A DNA stretch of 64,000 bases, taken from contig NZ_PVZF01000012.1 in NCBI RefSeq assembly GCF_003002055.1, positions 1 through 64,000 on the forward strand, read 5' to 3'. Made by a program: the position numbers and the translations under genes. This document shows positions 53,338 to 60,758 of the stretch, in pieces. The first letter of the stretch is position 1, and every line of letters starts with the position of its first letter. The notes beneath the pieces were generated by a model, which saw only the letters and a program-made list of their open reading frames with translations, made no database searches and was not told where the DNA came from. Source of the stretch: Kineococcus rhizosphaerae (GTDB taxonomy: Bacteria; Actinomycetota; Actinomycetes; Actinomycetales; Kineococcaceae).

Positions 53338-54432
53338 TTGCCGCGCAACCGTTCGTTCGTCAGGAAGCTGTCCGTCGCGGGGCTGGGTGCCGCGCTGGTC
53401 GTGGGGCTGAGCGCCTTTGCGCCCGCGCCGGCCCCGCACCCCTCGGACGCCTGGACGGGCGACCCGGCGCTCGCCGACCGGCTGCGGACCGCGACGGCCG
53501 GCCTGGCCGGACAGGGCTTCGCGGCGGCGACCCCCGAGGGGTCCGCCGCGATCGGCACCGCCGACGTCGACCGCGCCCTGACCGCGCGGACGCCGCAGGA
53601 GATCGGGTCGGTGACCAAGTCGCTGACCGGGCTGCTGCTCGCGGACATGGTCGCGCGCGGGGAGGTGGCACCGGCCACGACGCTGGGCGAGGTCTACCCG
53701 CACCTGCGCGGGGGCGCCGCCGCGATCACCCTCGACCAGCTCGCGACGCACACCTCCGGCCTGCCCCGGCTCAGCACCCGCGCGGGCGCCGCCGGGCTCC
53801 TGTCCCTGCTCACCCACGGCAACCCCTACCGCTGGGACACGCCGGACAACCTGCTGCGCGACGCCGCGTGGACGCCGCTGCGGACGGCACCCGGCACGTT
53901 CGCCTACTCCAACCTCGGCTACGCCGTCCTCGGCAACGCGCTCGCCGAGCGGACGGGGCAGCCGTACCCGCAGCTCCTGGCCGAGCGGGTGCTGACCCCG
54001 CTGGGCCTGACCCGCACCGTGGCCGCCCCCGCCGCGCCGCCGGCCGGGGCCGCCCGGCAGCTGGCCGCCGACGGGCGCGAGGCCACGGTCTGGCTCTCGG
54101 CGGGCAGCACCCCCGCCGGCACCGGCGTCTGGTCCGACGCCGAGGACCTCGGCGCCCTCGCCCGGGCGGCGGCCACGGGCGGGCTGGACCCGCTGGCGCT
54201 CGCCCCGCGCATCCCCGCGCTGGGCGGCGGGTCCGGGTGGGGCTGGTTCACCGTCGAGGTCGACGGCCGGACCCTCGTGGGGAACAACGGCGCCACCACC
54301 GGGGTCCAGGCCTCGGTGTGGGCCGAACCCGCGAGCGGGGCCTGGGTCGCGGTGACCTCGCCCAGCGGGTCGGCGACGGTGGACACCCAGACGATCGCCT
54401 TCCGGTTGCTGGGCCTACCCTCGGCGACGTGA
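53338..54432 (+). CDS. Secreted serine beta-lactamase-like / penicillin-binding hydrolase
   Basis: A 364-residue class C beta-lactamase/DD-peptidase-fold protein. A Sec signal peptide (basic RKLSVAGLGAALVVGLSAF, cleavage after about residue 30) precedes the domain; S91-V-T-K94 is the catalytic SxxK, Y190-S-N192 the YxN, and VGNNGATTG stands where HNG or KTG is expected. It probably acts on peptidoglycan peptides or a D-amino-acid substrate outside the cell; antibiotic hydrolysis is not implied. TTG 53338 has GAGGTGA 5 nt upstream. Inserted between prfA and prmC, its stop overlaps the prmC start. Confidence 0.85.
   Translation: MPRNRSFVRKLSVAGLGAALVVGLSAFAPAPAPHPSDAWTGDPALADRLRTATAGLAGQGFAAATPEGSAAIGTADVDRALTARTPQEIGSVTKSLTGLLLADMVARGEVAPATTLGEVYPHLRGGAAAITLDQLATHTSGLPRLSTRAGAAGLLSLLTHGNPYRWDTPDNLLRDAAWTPLRTAPGTFAYSNLGYAVLGNALAERTGQPYPQLLAERVLTPLGLTRTVAAPAAPPAGAARQLAADGREATVWLSAGSTPAGTGVWSDAEDLGALARAAATGGLDPLALAPRIPALGGGSGWGWFTVEVDGRTLVGNNGATTGVQASVWAEPASGAWVAVTSPSGSATVDTQTIAFRLLGLPSAT
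54416..54421 (+). promoter_or_regulatory. Putative -10, leaderless start of prmC inside the upstream gene
   Basis: TACCCT 7 nt before GTG 54429, within the last codons of the serine-hydrolase gene. Confidence 0.5.
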
Positions 54433-55274
54433 TCGATGCCGGTGAGCTGCTGCACGAGGCCGAGCAGCGGCTCGCGGGCGCCGGGGTCGCGACCCCGCGG
54501 GCCGACGCCGAGGTCCTGCTCGCCCACGCCCTCGGGGTGCAGCGCTCGCGGCTGGGCGTGCTGGTGGCGCTGGGGGAGCGGGTCGACCCCGGCCGGTTCC
54601 CCGACCTGCTCGACCAGCGCGCCGAACGCGTCCCGCTGCAGCACCTCACGGGCCGCGCCGGGTTCCGGGCCCTCGACCTGCACGTCGGCCCGGGGGTGTT
54701 CGTGCCGCGACCGGAGACCGAGACCGTGGCGGAGCTGGCGATCGTCGCCGCCCGCGAGGTCGACGCCCCCGTCGTCGTCGACCTGTGCACCGGGTCCGGG
54801 GCGATCGCCCTGGCGGTGGCCACCGAGGTGCCCGGCGCGAGCGTCCACGCCGTCGAGCTGGACCCGATGGCCCACGCCTGGGCGCGGCGCAACGTCGACG
54901 AGTTCGCCCCGGGCCTGGACCTGCGCCTGGGGGACGCGGGCACGTCGTTCGACGACCTCGACGGCGCCGTCGACGTCGTCGTGAGCAACCCGCCGTACGT
55001 CCCGCCGGGCGCGGTCCCCGTGGACGCCGAGGTCGCCCTGCACGACCCGCGGGTCGCGCTGTACGGCCTCGGGGACGACGGCCTGCAGGTCCCGCGGCGC
55101 GTCGTCGCGGCGGCGGCCCGGCTCCTGCGGCCGGGCGGGTACGTCGTCGTCGAGCACGCCGAGGTGCAGGAGCTCAGCGCCCGGGCCATGTTCGCGGCGG
55201 CCGCGTGGACCGACGTCCGCAGCCACCGCGACCTGACGGACCGCCCGCGCTCGACCTCGGCCCGCCGCCGCTGA
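54429..55274 (+). CDS. prmC: Release factor glutamine methyltransferase
   Basis: A 281-residue SAM-dependent N5-glutamine methyltransferase (HemK/PrmC) that modifies the GGQ of release factors. An N-terminal helical domain is followed by FVPRPETE, the SAM loop VVDLCTGSGAIALAVA and the NPPYVP motif that binds the substrate Gln. The C-terminal stretch ([17 protein letters not shown]) replaces the usual DLAGRDR...A ending. GTG 54429 overlaps the upstream stop (GTGA) and also has its own -10. Confidence 0.95.
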   Translation: MIDAGELLHEAEQRLAGAGVATPRADAEVLLAHALGVQRSRLGVLVALGERVDPGRFPDLLDQRAERVPLQHLTGRAGFRALDLHVGPGVFVPRPETETVAELAIVAAREVDAPVVVDLCTGSGAIALAVATEVPGASVHAVELDPMAHAWARRNVDEFAPGLDLRLGDAGTSFDDLDGAVDVVVSNPPYVPPGAVPVDAEVALHDPRVALYGLGDDGLQVPRRVVAAAARLLRPGGYVVVEHAEVQELSARAMFAAAAWTDVRSHRDLTDRPRSTSARRR

Positions 55275-55343
55275 GCGTGCCGCGGGAGGGCGCCTGACCC
55301 GCCGCGCGCGAGGCGGTCGTCGCGACACGCCCGGACGGTGGGA

Positions 55344-55349
55344 CACTCT
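55344..55349 (+). promoter_or_regulatory. Possible -10 of the sua5-wecA pair
   Basis: CACTCT 6 nt before GTG 55356; a weaker box than its neighbours. Confidence 0.3.
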
Positions 55350-55355
55350 TGCCTC

Positions 55356-56078
55356 GTGAGGCCCCCGTTCGATTGCGCTGACCCCGTCGTCCGAGACCGC
55401 GGACTGTCCGCCGCGCACAACGCCGTCAAACGCGGTGAGGTCGTCGTCCTGCCGACCGACACCGTCTACGGCATCGGCGCCGACGCCTTCAACCCCGCCG
55501 CCGTCAAGCGGCTGCTGGAGGCCAAGGGCCGCGGGCGCGACATGCCGCCGCCGGTCCTGGTGCCCGAGACGCGCACCGTCGACGGGCTGGCCAGCTCCAT
55601 CTCGTTCGCGGTCCGCGAGCTCATCGACGCGTTCTGGCCCGGGGCCCTGACCATCATCTGCCGCGCGCAGCCGTCGCTGACGTGGGACCTGGGGGAGACG
55701 AACGGCACGGTCGCCCTGCGGATGCCGCTGCACCCGGTCGCCCTGGAGCTGCTGCGCCTCACCGGCCCGATGGCCGTCTCGAGCGCCAACCGGTCCGGGC
55801 AGCCGGCGGCCACGCTCGTCGAGGAGGCCGTCGAGCAGCTCGGGGAGTCCGTGCGCGTCTACCTCGACGCGGGAGCCAGCCCGAAGGGCGCGCCCTCGAC
55901 CATCGTCGACGCCTCCGACGGCCCGCTGCGGGTCGTGCGCGTCGGGGCCCTCAGCGAGGCCGAGCTGCGCGCGGCCGTCCCGAACGGCTGGGCCGAGCCC
56001 GAGGGGCCGGCCGAGCCCGGACCGGCCGAGCCCGAGGCTCCCGTCGACGAGGAGCACTCAGGGGCCGCGAGCGGATGA
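55356..56078 (+). CDS. L-threonylcarbamoyladenylate synthase (Sua5/YrdC)
   Basis: A 240-residue YrdC-domain enzyme that makes threonylcarbamoyl-AMP for the t6A modification of ANN-reading tRNAs. VVVLPTDTVYGIGADAFNP is the signature at the N-terminus; WPGALTIICRA, VALRMPLHPVALELL and AVSSANRSGQPA line the cavity, and PSTIVDASDGPLRVVRVG ends the domain. A Pro/Glu/Ala-rich tail of about 30 residues follows. GTG 55356 fits the N-terminus of the family. The stop overlaps wecA (ATGA). Confidence 0.95.
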   Translation: MRPPFDCADPVVRDRGLSAAHNAVKRGEVVVLPTDTVYGIGADAFNPAAVKRLLEAKGRGRDMPPPVLVPETRTVDGLASSISFAVRELIDAFWPGALTIICRAQPSLTWDLGETNGTVALRMPLHPVALELLRLTGPMAVSSANRSGQPAATLVEEAVEQLGESVRVYLDAGASPKGAPSTIVDASDGPLRVVRVGALSEAELRAAVPNGWAEPEGPAEPGPAEPEAPVDEEHSGAASG

Positions 56079-57253
56079 GGGCTTACCTCCTCGTCATCGT
56101 CGTGGCCGCCGCGGTCACGTACCTGACGACCCCCCTCGTGCGGCGGCTGGCCCAGCGGGTCGGCGCCGTCACCCCGCTGCGCGACCGGGACGTGCACACG
56201 GTCCCGATCCCGCGGCTGGGAGGGCTGGCCATGCTGCTGGGGATGGGCGCCGCGCTGGTCGTCTCGAGCCGGATCCCGTTCCTGTCCCGCGTGTTCGACA
56301 CCGACCCGGGCCCGCTGTGGGTCCTCGTCGGCGCCGCGGTGGTCGTCGCCGTCGGGGTCGCCGACGACATCGTCCAGCTCGACGCCGTCACCAAGCTCGC
56401 CGGTCAGGTGCTCGCCGCGGGGATCATGGGCTGGCAGGGCGTGAGCCTGCTGCAGCTGCCGATCGGCGGGGTGACCCTGCTGTCCGGGCGGACCATGATG
56501 ATCATCACGATCCTCGTCGTGCTCGTCTCGGTGAACGCCGTCAACTTCGTCGACGGCCTCGACGGGCTGGCGGCCGGGATCGTCGGCATCGGCGCGATCG
56601 CCTTCTTCGGGTACTCCTACGCCCTGCAGCGCGGCAGCGTCCCGGACGACTTCTCCTCCCTGGCCACGCTGATCGCCGCGATCACCGTCGGCGTCTGCCT
56701 GGGCTTCCTGCCCCACAACTTCCACCCGGCGCGCATCTTCATGGGCGACTCCGGCTCGATGCTGCTGGGGCTGCTCATGGCGAGCTCGACCATCGCCGCC
56801 ACCAGCACGGTGGACCCCGAGACGGTCGCCGACGAGAAGATCGCCCCGGCCTTCTTCCCGTTGCTGCTGCCCATCGCGGTCCTGCTCGTGCCGTTCAGCG
56901 ACATGCTGCTGGCCGTCGTGCGCCGCACGCGGGCGGGCAAGGCGTTCTGGCACCCCGACAAGAAGCACCTGCACCACCGGCTGCTGCAGCTGGGCCACTC
57001 GCACCGGGTGGCCGTGCTGGTCATGTACTCCTGGGCGGCCTTCCTCAGCTTCGGCGCGGCCACCTCCGCCTTCCTGCCGCTGGCCCAGGCCCTCGCCGTG
57101 GCCTTCGCCGCGGGCTGCCTGGTGCTCGCGCTGACGTTCCTGCCCTTGTACTGGCGGCGCGGACGGCCCACCGTGGAGCCCGTGAGCGACGGAGCGAGCG
57201 ACGCGTCCGGCACGGCCCCGGTGCCGGCCCCCACCGAGACGTCCCGCACGTGA
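56075..57253 (+). CDS. wecA: Undecaprenyl/decaprenyl-phosphate GlcNAc-1-phosphate transferase
   Basis: A 392-residue polytopic membrane enzyme of the MraY/WecA family with about eleven helices. VGVADDIVQLDAVTKL holds the DD pair, VNAVNFVDGLDGLAAG the catalytic NxxNxxDGxDGL motif, FMGDSGSMLLG the next Asp motif, and HPDKKHLHHRLLQLGHSH the cytoplasmic His motif that marks WecA-type enzymes rather than MraY. It loads a hexosamine-1-P on the lipid carrier to start arabinogalactan- or teichoic-type wall glycans. ATG-coupled to the t6A gene; conserved neighbour of the atp operon in mycobacteria. Confidence 0.95.
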   Translation: MRAYLLVIVVAAAVTYLTTPLVRRLAQRVGAVTPLRDRDVHTVPIPRLGGLAMLLGMGAALVVSSRIPFLSRVFDTDPGPLWVLVGAAVVVAVGVADDIVQLDAVTKLAGQVLAAGIMGWQGVSLLQLPIGGVTLLSGRTMMIITILVVLVSVNAVNFVDGLDGLAAGIVGIGAIAFFGYSYALQRGSVPDDFSSLATLIAAITVGVCLGFLPHNFHPARIFMGDSGSMLLGLLMASSTIAATSTVDPETVADEKIAPAFFPLLLPIAVLLVPFSDMLLAVVRRTRAGKAFWHPDKKHLHHRLLQLGHSHRVAVLVMYSWAAFLSFGAATSAFLPLAQALAVAFAAGCLVLALTFLPLYWRRGRPTVEPVSDGASDASGTAPVPAPTETSRT

Positions 57254-57294
57254 GCCCCGGTGACCCACGACGCGGTGTAGGAGACCCCGGAGCT

Positions 57295-57310
57295 CGTGAT
57301 AGCTTTCACG
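57295..57310 (+). promoter_or_regulatory. CRP/GlxR-like palindrome overlapping a putative atp promoter
   Basis: CGTGA-N6-TCACG, close to the CRP-family consensus TGTGA-N6-TCACA. The six central bases are TAGCTT preceded by TGA, which also reads as an extended -10 (TGATAGCTT). Transcription would start near 57312. A CCCCGG/CCGGGG hairpin (57317-57340) follows. The site lies in the 143-nt gap between wecA and the atp operon. Confidence 0.45.
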
Positions 57311-57396
57311 AAGTCTCCCCGGTTCCACCCGAGTCCGGGGCTGCCGCCGATAGGCCTGTCCCACCGGACGACCCACCGACGACGAAAGAGAATCCC

Positions 57397-57834
57397 GTGA
57401 GCACGAGCACCGACGCAGGCGTCCAGGCCGCACAGGCCTTCGGCGTGCTGCTGCGTCGCGCCTCCCTCGTGACGGGGATCGTCGGCGTGGTGTGCGTCGT
57501 GGTGACGGCCGTCTGGCAGGGCCTGGCCCCCGCCCTCTCGTCGCTGATCGGCGCCGCGATCGTCATCGCCTTCTTCGGAGCGCGCCTGGTGGTCATGCGC
57601 AAGGTCACCGAGAAGAACCCGCACATGATCATGCTGACGGCGATGGTCGTCTACACGGTGAAGATCGTGCTCCTGGGCGTCGCGATGCTGGTGCTGACGC
57701 GGATCCACGGGATCTCCGGTCCCGCGCTCGGCTTCACCGTCATCATCACCGCGGTGGTGTGGCTGGCCGCCGAGCTGCGCGGGTTCATGAAGATGCGCAT
57801 CCCGGTCTTCATGGCGAGCGGGGACGAGAAGTGA
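57397..57834 (+). CDS. atpI: AtpI-like membrane protein of the ATP synthase operon
   Basis: A 145-residue protein with four predicted helices (SLVTGIVGVVCVVVTAVW, LIGAAIVIAFFGARLVV, MVVYTVKIVLLGVAMLVL, FTVIITAVVWLAAELRGF). Position and layout match the small membrane protein before atpB in actinobacteria (Rv1303-like), related to AtpI, which helps assemble the c-ring or aids Mg uptake. GTG 57397 has AAAGAG upstream. The stop overlaps the next start (GTGA). Confidence 0.85.
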   Translation: MSTSTDAGVQAAQAFGVLLRRASLVTGIVGVVCVVVTAVWQGLAPALSSLIGAAIVIAFFGARLVVMRKVTEKNPHMIMLTAMVVYTVKIVLLGVAMLVLTRIHGISGPALGFTVIITAVVWLAAELRGFMKMRIPVFMASGDEK

Positions 57835-58070
57835 GCCTCGCCAAGCCCGCCGCGCCGTCCTCGCAGATGCCGACCGACGCCGGCAACGGCATCACCGAGA
57901 AGATCGCCTGGAGCGTGACGTCCTACCTCATCTCCGGTGCGCTCCTCGGGGCGCTCGCCGGCTGGGGGCTCGACCACCTCTTCGGCACCCACTTCATCGT
58001 GGGCATCGGTCTGGTCACCGGCAAGGCGCTGACTTTGTACTACGTGTGGCTCCGGTACGGTACGCACTGA
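57831..58070 (+). CDS. AtpZ-like small membrane protein
   Basis: A 79-residue protein hidden in another frame behind atpI. After a short polar N-terminus, ITEKIAWSVTSYLISGALLG and FIVGIGLVTGKALTLYYVWL form two helices with a GWGLDHLFGTH loop, the pattern of AtpZ/AtpI-related proteins (putative F0F1-ATPase subunit). It probably works with AtpI in ATP synthase assembly or Mg/Ca passage. GTG 57831 is coupled to atpI by GTGA. Confidence 0.8.
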   Translation: MSLAKPAAPSSQMPTDAGNGITEKIAWSVTSYLISGALLGALAGWGLDHLFGTHFIVGIGLVTGKALTLYYVWLRYGTH

Positions 58071-58107
58071 CCGCGGGACGCTCGACCACCAGTTCGCTCA
58101 GGAACGC

Positions 58108-58122
58108 GGCCGGCCACCGGCC
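58108..58122 (+). promoter_or_regulatory. Intercistronic hairpin before atpB
   Basis: GGCCGG-CCA-CCGGCC, 6 bp with a 3-nt loop, in the 88-nt gap before atpB. Possibly an mRNA processing or stability element. Confidence 0.35.
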
Positions 58123-58158
58123 CCGTACCCACGATGAAGTTCGCACGGAGGAGTTGAC

Positions 58159-58947
58159 GTGAGCCTGCCCCTGCTGGCTGCCGCGCCCAGCGCGTACGAA
58201 GCGCCCGACCAGCACATGTTCTGGCAGCCGCTGATCGGGAGCGGCGCGTTCGCCATCACCCGGCCGGCCATCGTCTTCGCGCTGTCCGCGGTCCTCATCA
58301 TCTGGCTGCTGCTCGCGGGCACCAAGCGCCTCGCGGTGGTCCCGGGCAAGAAGCAGATGGTCGTCGAGGCCGCCTACGGCTTCGTCCGCAACTCCATCGG
58401 CCGGGACATCATCGGGTCCAAGGAGTTCCTGAAGTTCGTCCCGCTGCTGTTCACGTTCTTCTCGGTCATCCTCGTGAACAACCTGTTCGGCGTCATCCCG
58501 CCGATCCAGTACCCGACGATGTCGCGCATCGCCTTCCCGCTGGCCCTGACGATCTTCCTCTACCTCACCTACCACATCGTGGGGATCCGGAAGAAGGGCT
58601 TCGCGGCCTACTTCGCGGGCGTCGTCCCGCACGGGCTGCCCAAGCCGATCGTGCCGCTGGTCTTCCTGCTCGAGGTCCTCTCGATCGTGGTCATCCAACC
58701 GGTGACGATCACCCTGCGGCTCTTCGGCAACATGTTCGCGGGTCACCTGATCCTCGTGCTGTTCATCAGCGGCGCGGAGTACATGTTCCTCCACGGCGGC
58801 TTCGGGCTGAAGATCGTCGGGATCCCGACGATCGTCATGGCCTTCGCCCTGACGCTCTTCGAGATCTTCGTCGAGTTCCTCCAGGCGTACGTCTACACGA
58901 TGCTCGCCGCCACCTTCATCGCCAGCGCTCTCGCTGACGAGCACTGA
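58159..58947 (+). CDS. atpB: ATP synthase F0 subunit a
   Basis: A 262-residue membrane subunit forming the proton half-channels against the c-ring. The conserved helix ITLRLFGNMFAGHLILVLF has the essential Arg; the C-terminal helix FEIFVEFLQAYVYTMLAATF is also typical. GTG 58159 has GGAGGAG 6 nt upstream. Confidence 0.97.
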   Translation: MSLPLLAAAPSAYEAPDQHMFWQPLIGSGAFAITRPAIVFALSAVLIIWLLLAGTKRLAVVPGKKQMVVEAAYGFVRNSIGRDIIGSKEFLKFVPLLFTFFSVILVNNLFGVIPPIQYPTMSRIAFPLALTIFLYLTYHIVGIRKKGFAAYFAGVVPHGLPKPIVPLVFLLEVLSIVVIQPVTITLRLFGNMFAGHLILVLFISGAEYMFLHGGFGLKIVGIPTIVMAFALTLFEIFVEFLQAYVYTMLAATFIASALADEH

Positions 58948-59012
58948 CCCGCCCCACCCAGAACCCGGGGCGCGGACCTGCGCTTCGGCTACGAAAGGAA
59001 TGACAGAGGACC

Positions 59013-59237
59013 ATGTACGGCTCCCTCGCCATCGTCGGTTACGGTCTCTCCGCCATCGGCCCGGGCATCGGCATCGGCCTGATCTTCGCGGCCTACATCA
59101 ACGGCGCCGCCCGTCAGCCCGAGGCCCGCGGCATGCTCCAGAGCATCGCCATCCTGGGCTTCGTCCTCGCGGAAGCGCTCGCCATCTTCGGCATCGCCCT
59201 CGCCTTCGTCTTCTCGGGCACCAACCCCAACGGCTGA
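59013..59237 (+). CDS. atpE: ATP synthase F0 subunit c
   Basis: A 74-residue hairpin of two helices forming the rotor ring. [20 protein letters not shown] is the first helix with the R-Q-P loop; the proton-binding Glu is E54 in [19 protein letters not shown] 59013 with AGAGGA upstream. A 6-bp hairpin starts at its stop codon. Confidence 0.97.
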   Translation: MYGSLAIVGYGLSAIGPGIGIGLIFAAYINGAARQPEARGMLQSIAILGFVLAEALAIFGIALAFVFSGTNPNG

Positions 59238-59251
59238 TCAGCCCCCTGATC
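59236..59251 (+). promoter_or_regulatory. Hairpin immediately after atpE
   Basis: GATCAG-CCCC-CTGATC starting within the atpE stop codon. It could protect the 5' portion of the message and help the high atpE expression that the c-ring needs. Confidence 0.4.
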
Positions 59252-59282
59252 CGTCCGTTGCCCTGAGCCCGAAGGAGGAAAC

Positions 59283-59849
59283 GTGCTCGTAGCAGCCTTC
59301 ACCGCAGCCGGTGAAGAAGTCGAGGGCGACCCGATCTACCCGATCCTTCCCCACCTGGGGGAGCTGATCGTCGGGATCATCTTCGCGATCATCATCTGGA
59401 TCGTCGTCGCCAAGAAGGTCGTCCCGCGCCTCGAAGCCATGTACGAGGAGCGGCGCGCGGCCATCGAGGGCAACGTCGAGAAGGCCGAACGCGCCCAGGC
59501 TGAGGCCCAGGCCGCGCTCGAGGAGTACAAGGCGCAGCTCTCGGACGCGCGCGCCGAGGGCAACCGCATCCGCGAGGAGGCCCGCCAGCAGGGCGCGCAG
59601 ATCCTCGCCGAGATGCGCGAGCAGGCCCAGGCCGAGTCCGAGCGCATCACGACCGCGGCGCGCGCGACCATCGAGGCCGAGCGCGCCCAGGCCACCGCGC
59701 AGCTGCGCGCCGAGGTGGGTCGCCTGGCGACCGACCTGGCGTCGCGCATCGTGGGCGAGTCGCTGCACGACTCCGCTCGCCAGAGCGGTGTCGTGGACCG
59801 GTTCCTGGCCGACCTGGAGCGCAGCGAGTCGGGGGCGACCTCCCGATGA
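59283..59849 (+). CDS. atpF: ATP synthase F0 subunit b
   Basis: A 188-residue stator subunit: one helix (LGELIVGIIFAIIIWIVVAK) then a long right-handed coiled coil rich in Ala/Glu/Arg that binds delta. GTG 59283 follows AAGGAGGAAAC. Its stop overlaps atpH (ATGA). Confidence 0.95.
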   Translation: MLVAAFTAAGEEVEGDPIYPILPHLGELIVGIIFAIIIWIVVAKKVVPRLEAMYEERRAAIEGNVEKAERAQAEAQAALEEYKAQLSDARAEGNRIREEARQQGAQILAEMREQAQAESERITTAARATIEAERAQATAQLRAEVGRLATDLASRIVGESLHDSARQSGVVDRFLADLERSESGATSR

Positions 59850-60673
59850 GCGAGCTCGACTCCGGCGTCGCGAAGGCGAGCCTCGCCGCCGCGCAGCAGG
59901 TGCTCGACGCGCAGCTGGCCGCCGAGGGTTCCGACGCGGGCCGGACCGGTGAGGACCTCTTCGCCGTCACCAGCCTGCTGGACTCCTCGGTCGGCCTGCG
60001 CCGCGCGCTGACCGACCCGTCCCGCGAGGCCGGCGCCAAGGCCGCCTTCGTCCGCGCCACGTTCACGGGCAAGATCAGCCCGGCCGCCGTCGAGACCCTG
60101 GTCTCGCTGGCGTCGGCGCGTTGGACGGCCGGGCGCGACCTGTCCGACGCCACCGAGCGGCTCGCCGTCGGGGCGGTCGTGACGCAGGCCGAGCGGTCGG
60201 GGCACCTGGACGCGCTGGAGGACGAGCTCTTCCGGTTCTCCCGGACCATCGCCGGCAACCCCAGCCTGCGCGACGCGCTCGCCGACCGCACGGCCCCGGA
60301 CGCCAACCGCGCCTCGCTGGTCTCCCGGCTGCTGCTCGACCGGGCAGTGCCCGAGACGATCCAGCTGGCCCGCCGGGTGGCCGTGGCCCCCCGCGGGCTG
60401 CGCGCCGAGCGCGTGCTCGAGGACTGGGTCGAGGTCGTGGCCCAGCGCCGCGAGCAGCTCGTCGCCCACGTCGTCAGCGCGTCCGCGCTGAGCGACGCCC
60501 AGCGGGACCGGCTCGCCGCCTCGCTGTCGCGCCAGTACGGCCGTCCGATCCGCATCAACGTCGACGTCGACCCGCACCTCGTGGGCGGGTTGCGCGTCAG
60601 CATCGGTGACGACGTCATCGACGGGTCGATCCTGGCCCGCCTCGAGGACGCCCGCCGCCGCCTGGCCGGCTGA
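59846..60673 (+). CDS. atpH: ATP synthase F1 subunit delta
   Basis: A 275-residue delta subunit (OSCP-like), longer than the 177-residue E. coli form and not fused to b as in mycobacteria. LLDSSVGLRRALTDPSREAG and the C-terminal HLVGGLRVSIGDDVIDGSI match the family. ATG-coupled to atpF. Confidence 0.94.
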   Translation: MSELDSGVAKASLAAAQQVLDAQLAAEGSDAGRTGEDLFAVTSLLDSSVGLRRALTDPSREAGAKAAFVRATFTGKISPAAVETLVSLASARWTAGRDLSDATERLAVGAVVTQAERSGHLDALEDELFRFSRTIAGNPSLRDALADRTAPDANRASLVSRLLLDRAVPETIQLARRVAVAPRGLRAERVLEDWVEVVAQRREQLVAHVVSASALSDAQRDRLAASLSRQYGRPIRINVDVDPHLVGGLRVSIGDDVIDGSILARLEDARRRLAG

Positions 60674-60691
60674 CAGCCTCCTGAACACCCG

Positions 60692-60710
60692 CCCTCGCCG
60701 CAGGCGAGGG
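60692..60710 (+). promoter_or_regulatory. Intercistronic hairpin between atpH and atpA
   Basis: CCCTCGCC-GCA-GGCGAGGG, an 8-bp stem with a 3-nt loop, in the 85-nt gap between atpH and atpA. It may be a processing or partial termination site separating F0/delta from the F1 head genes. Confidence 0.45.
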
Positions 60711-60758
60711 ACAATGGACTGAGACGTGCACGACCCGAGAAGGAGAGCAGGGCTTCCC

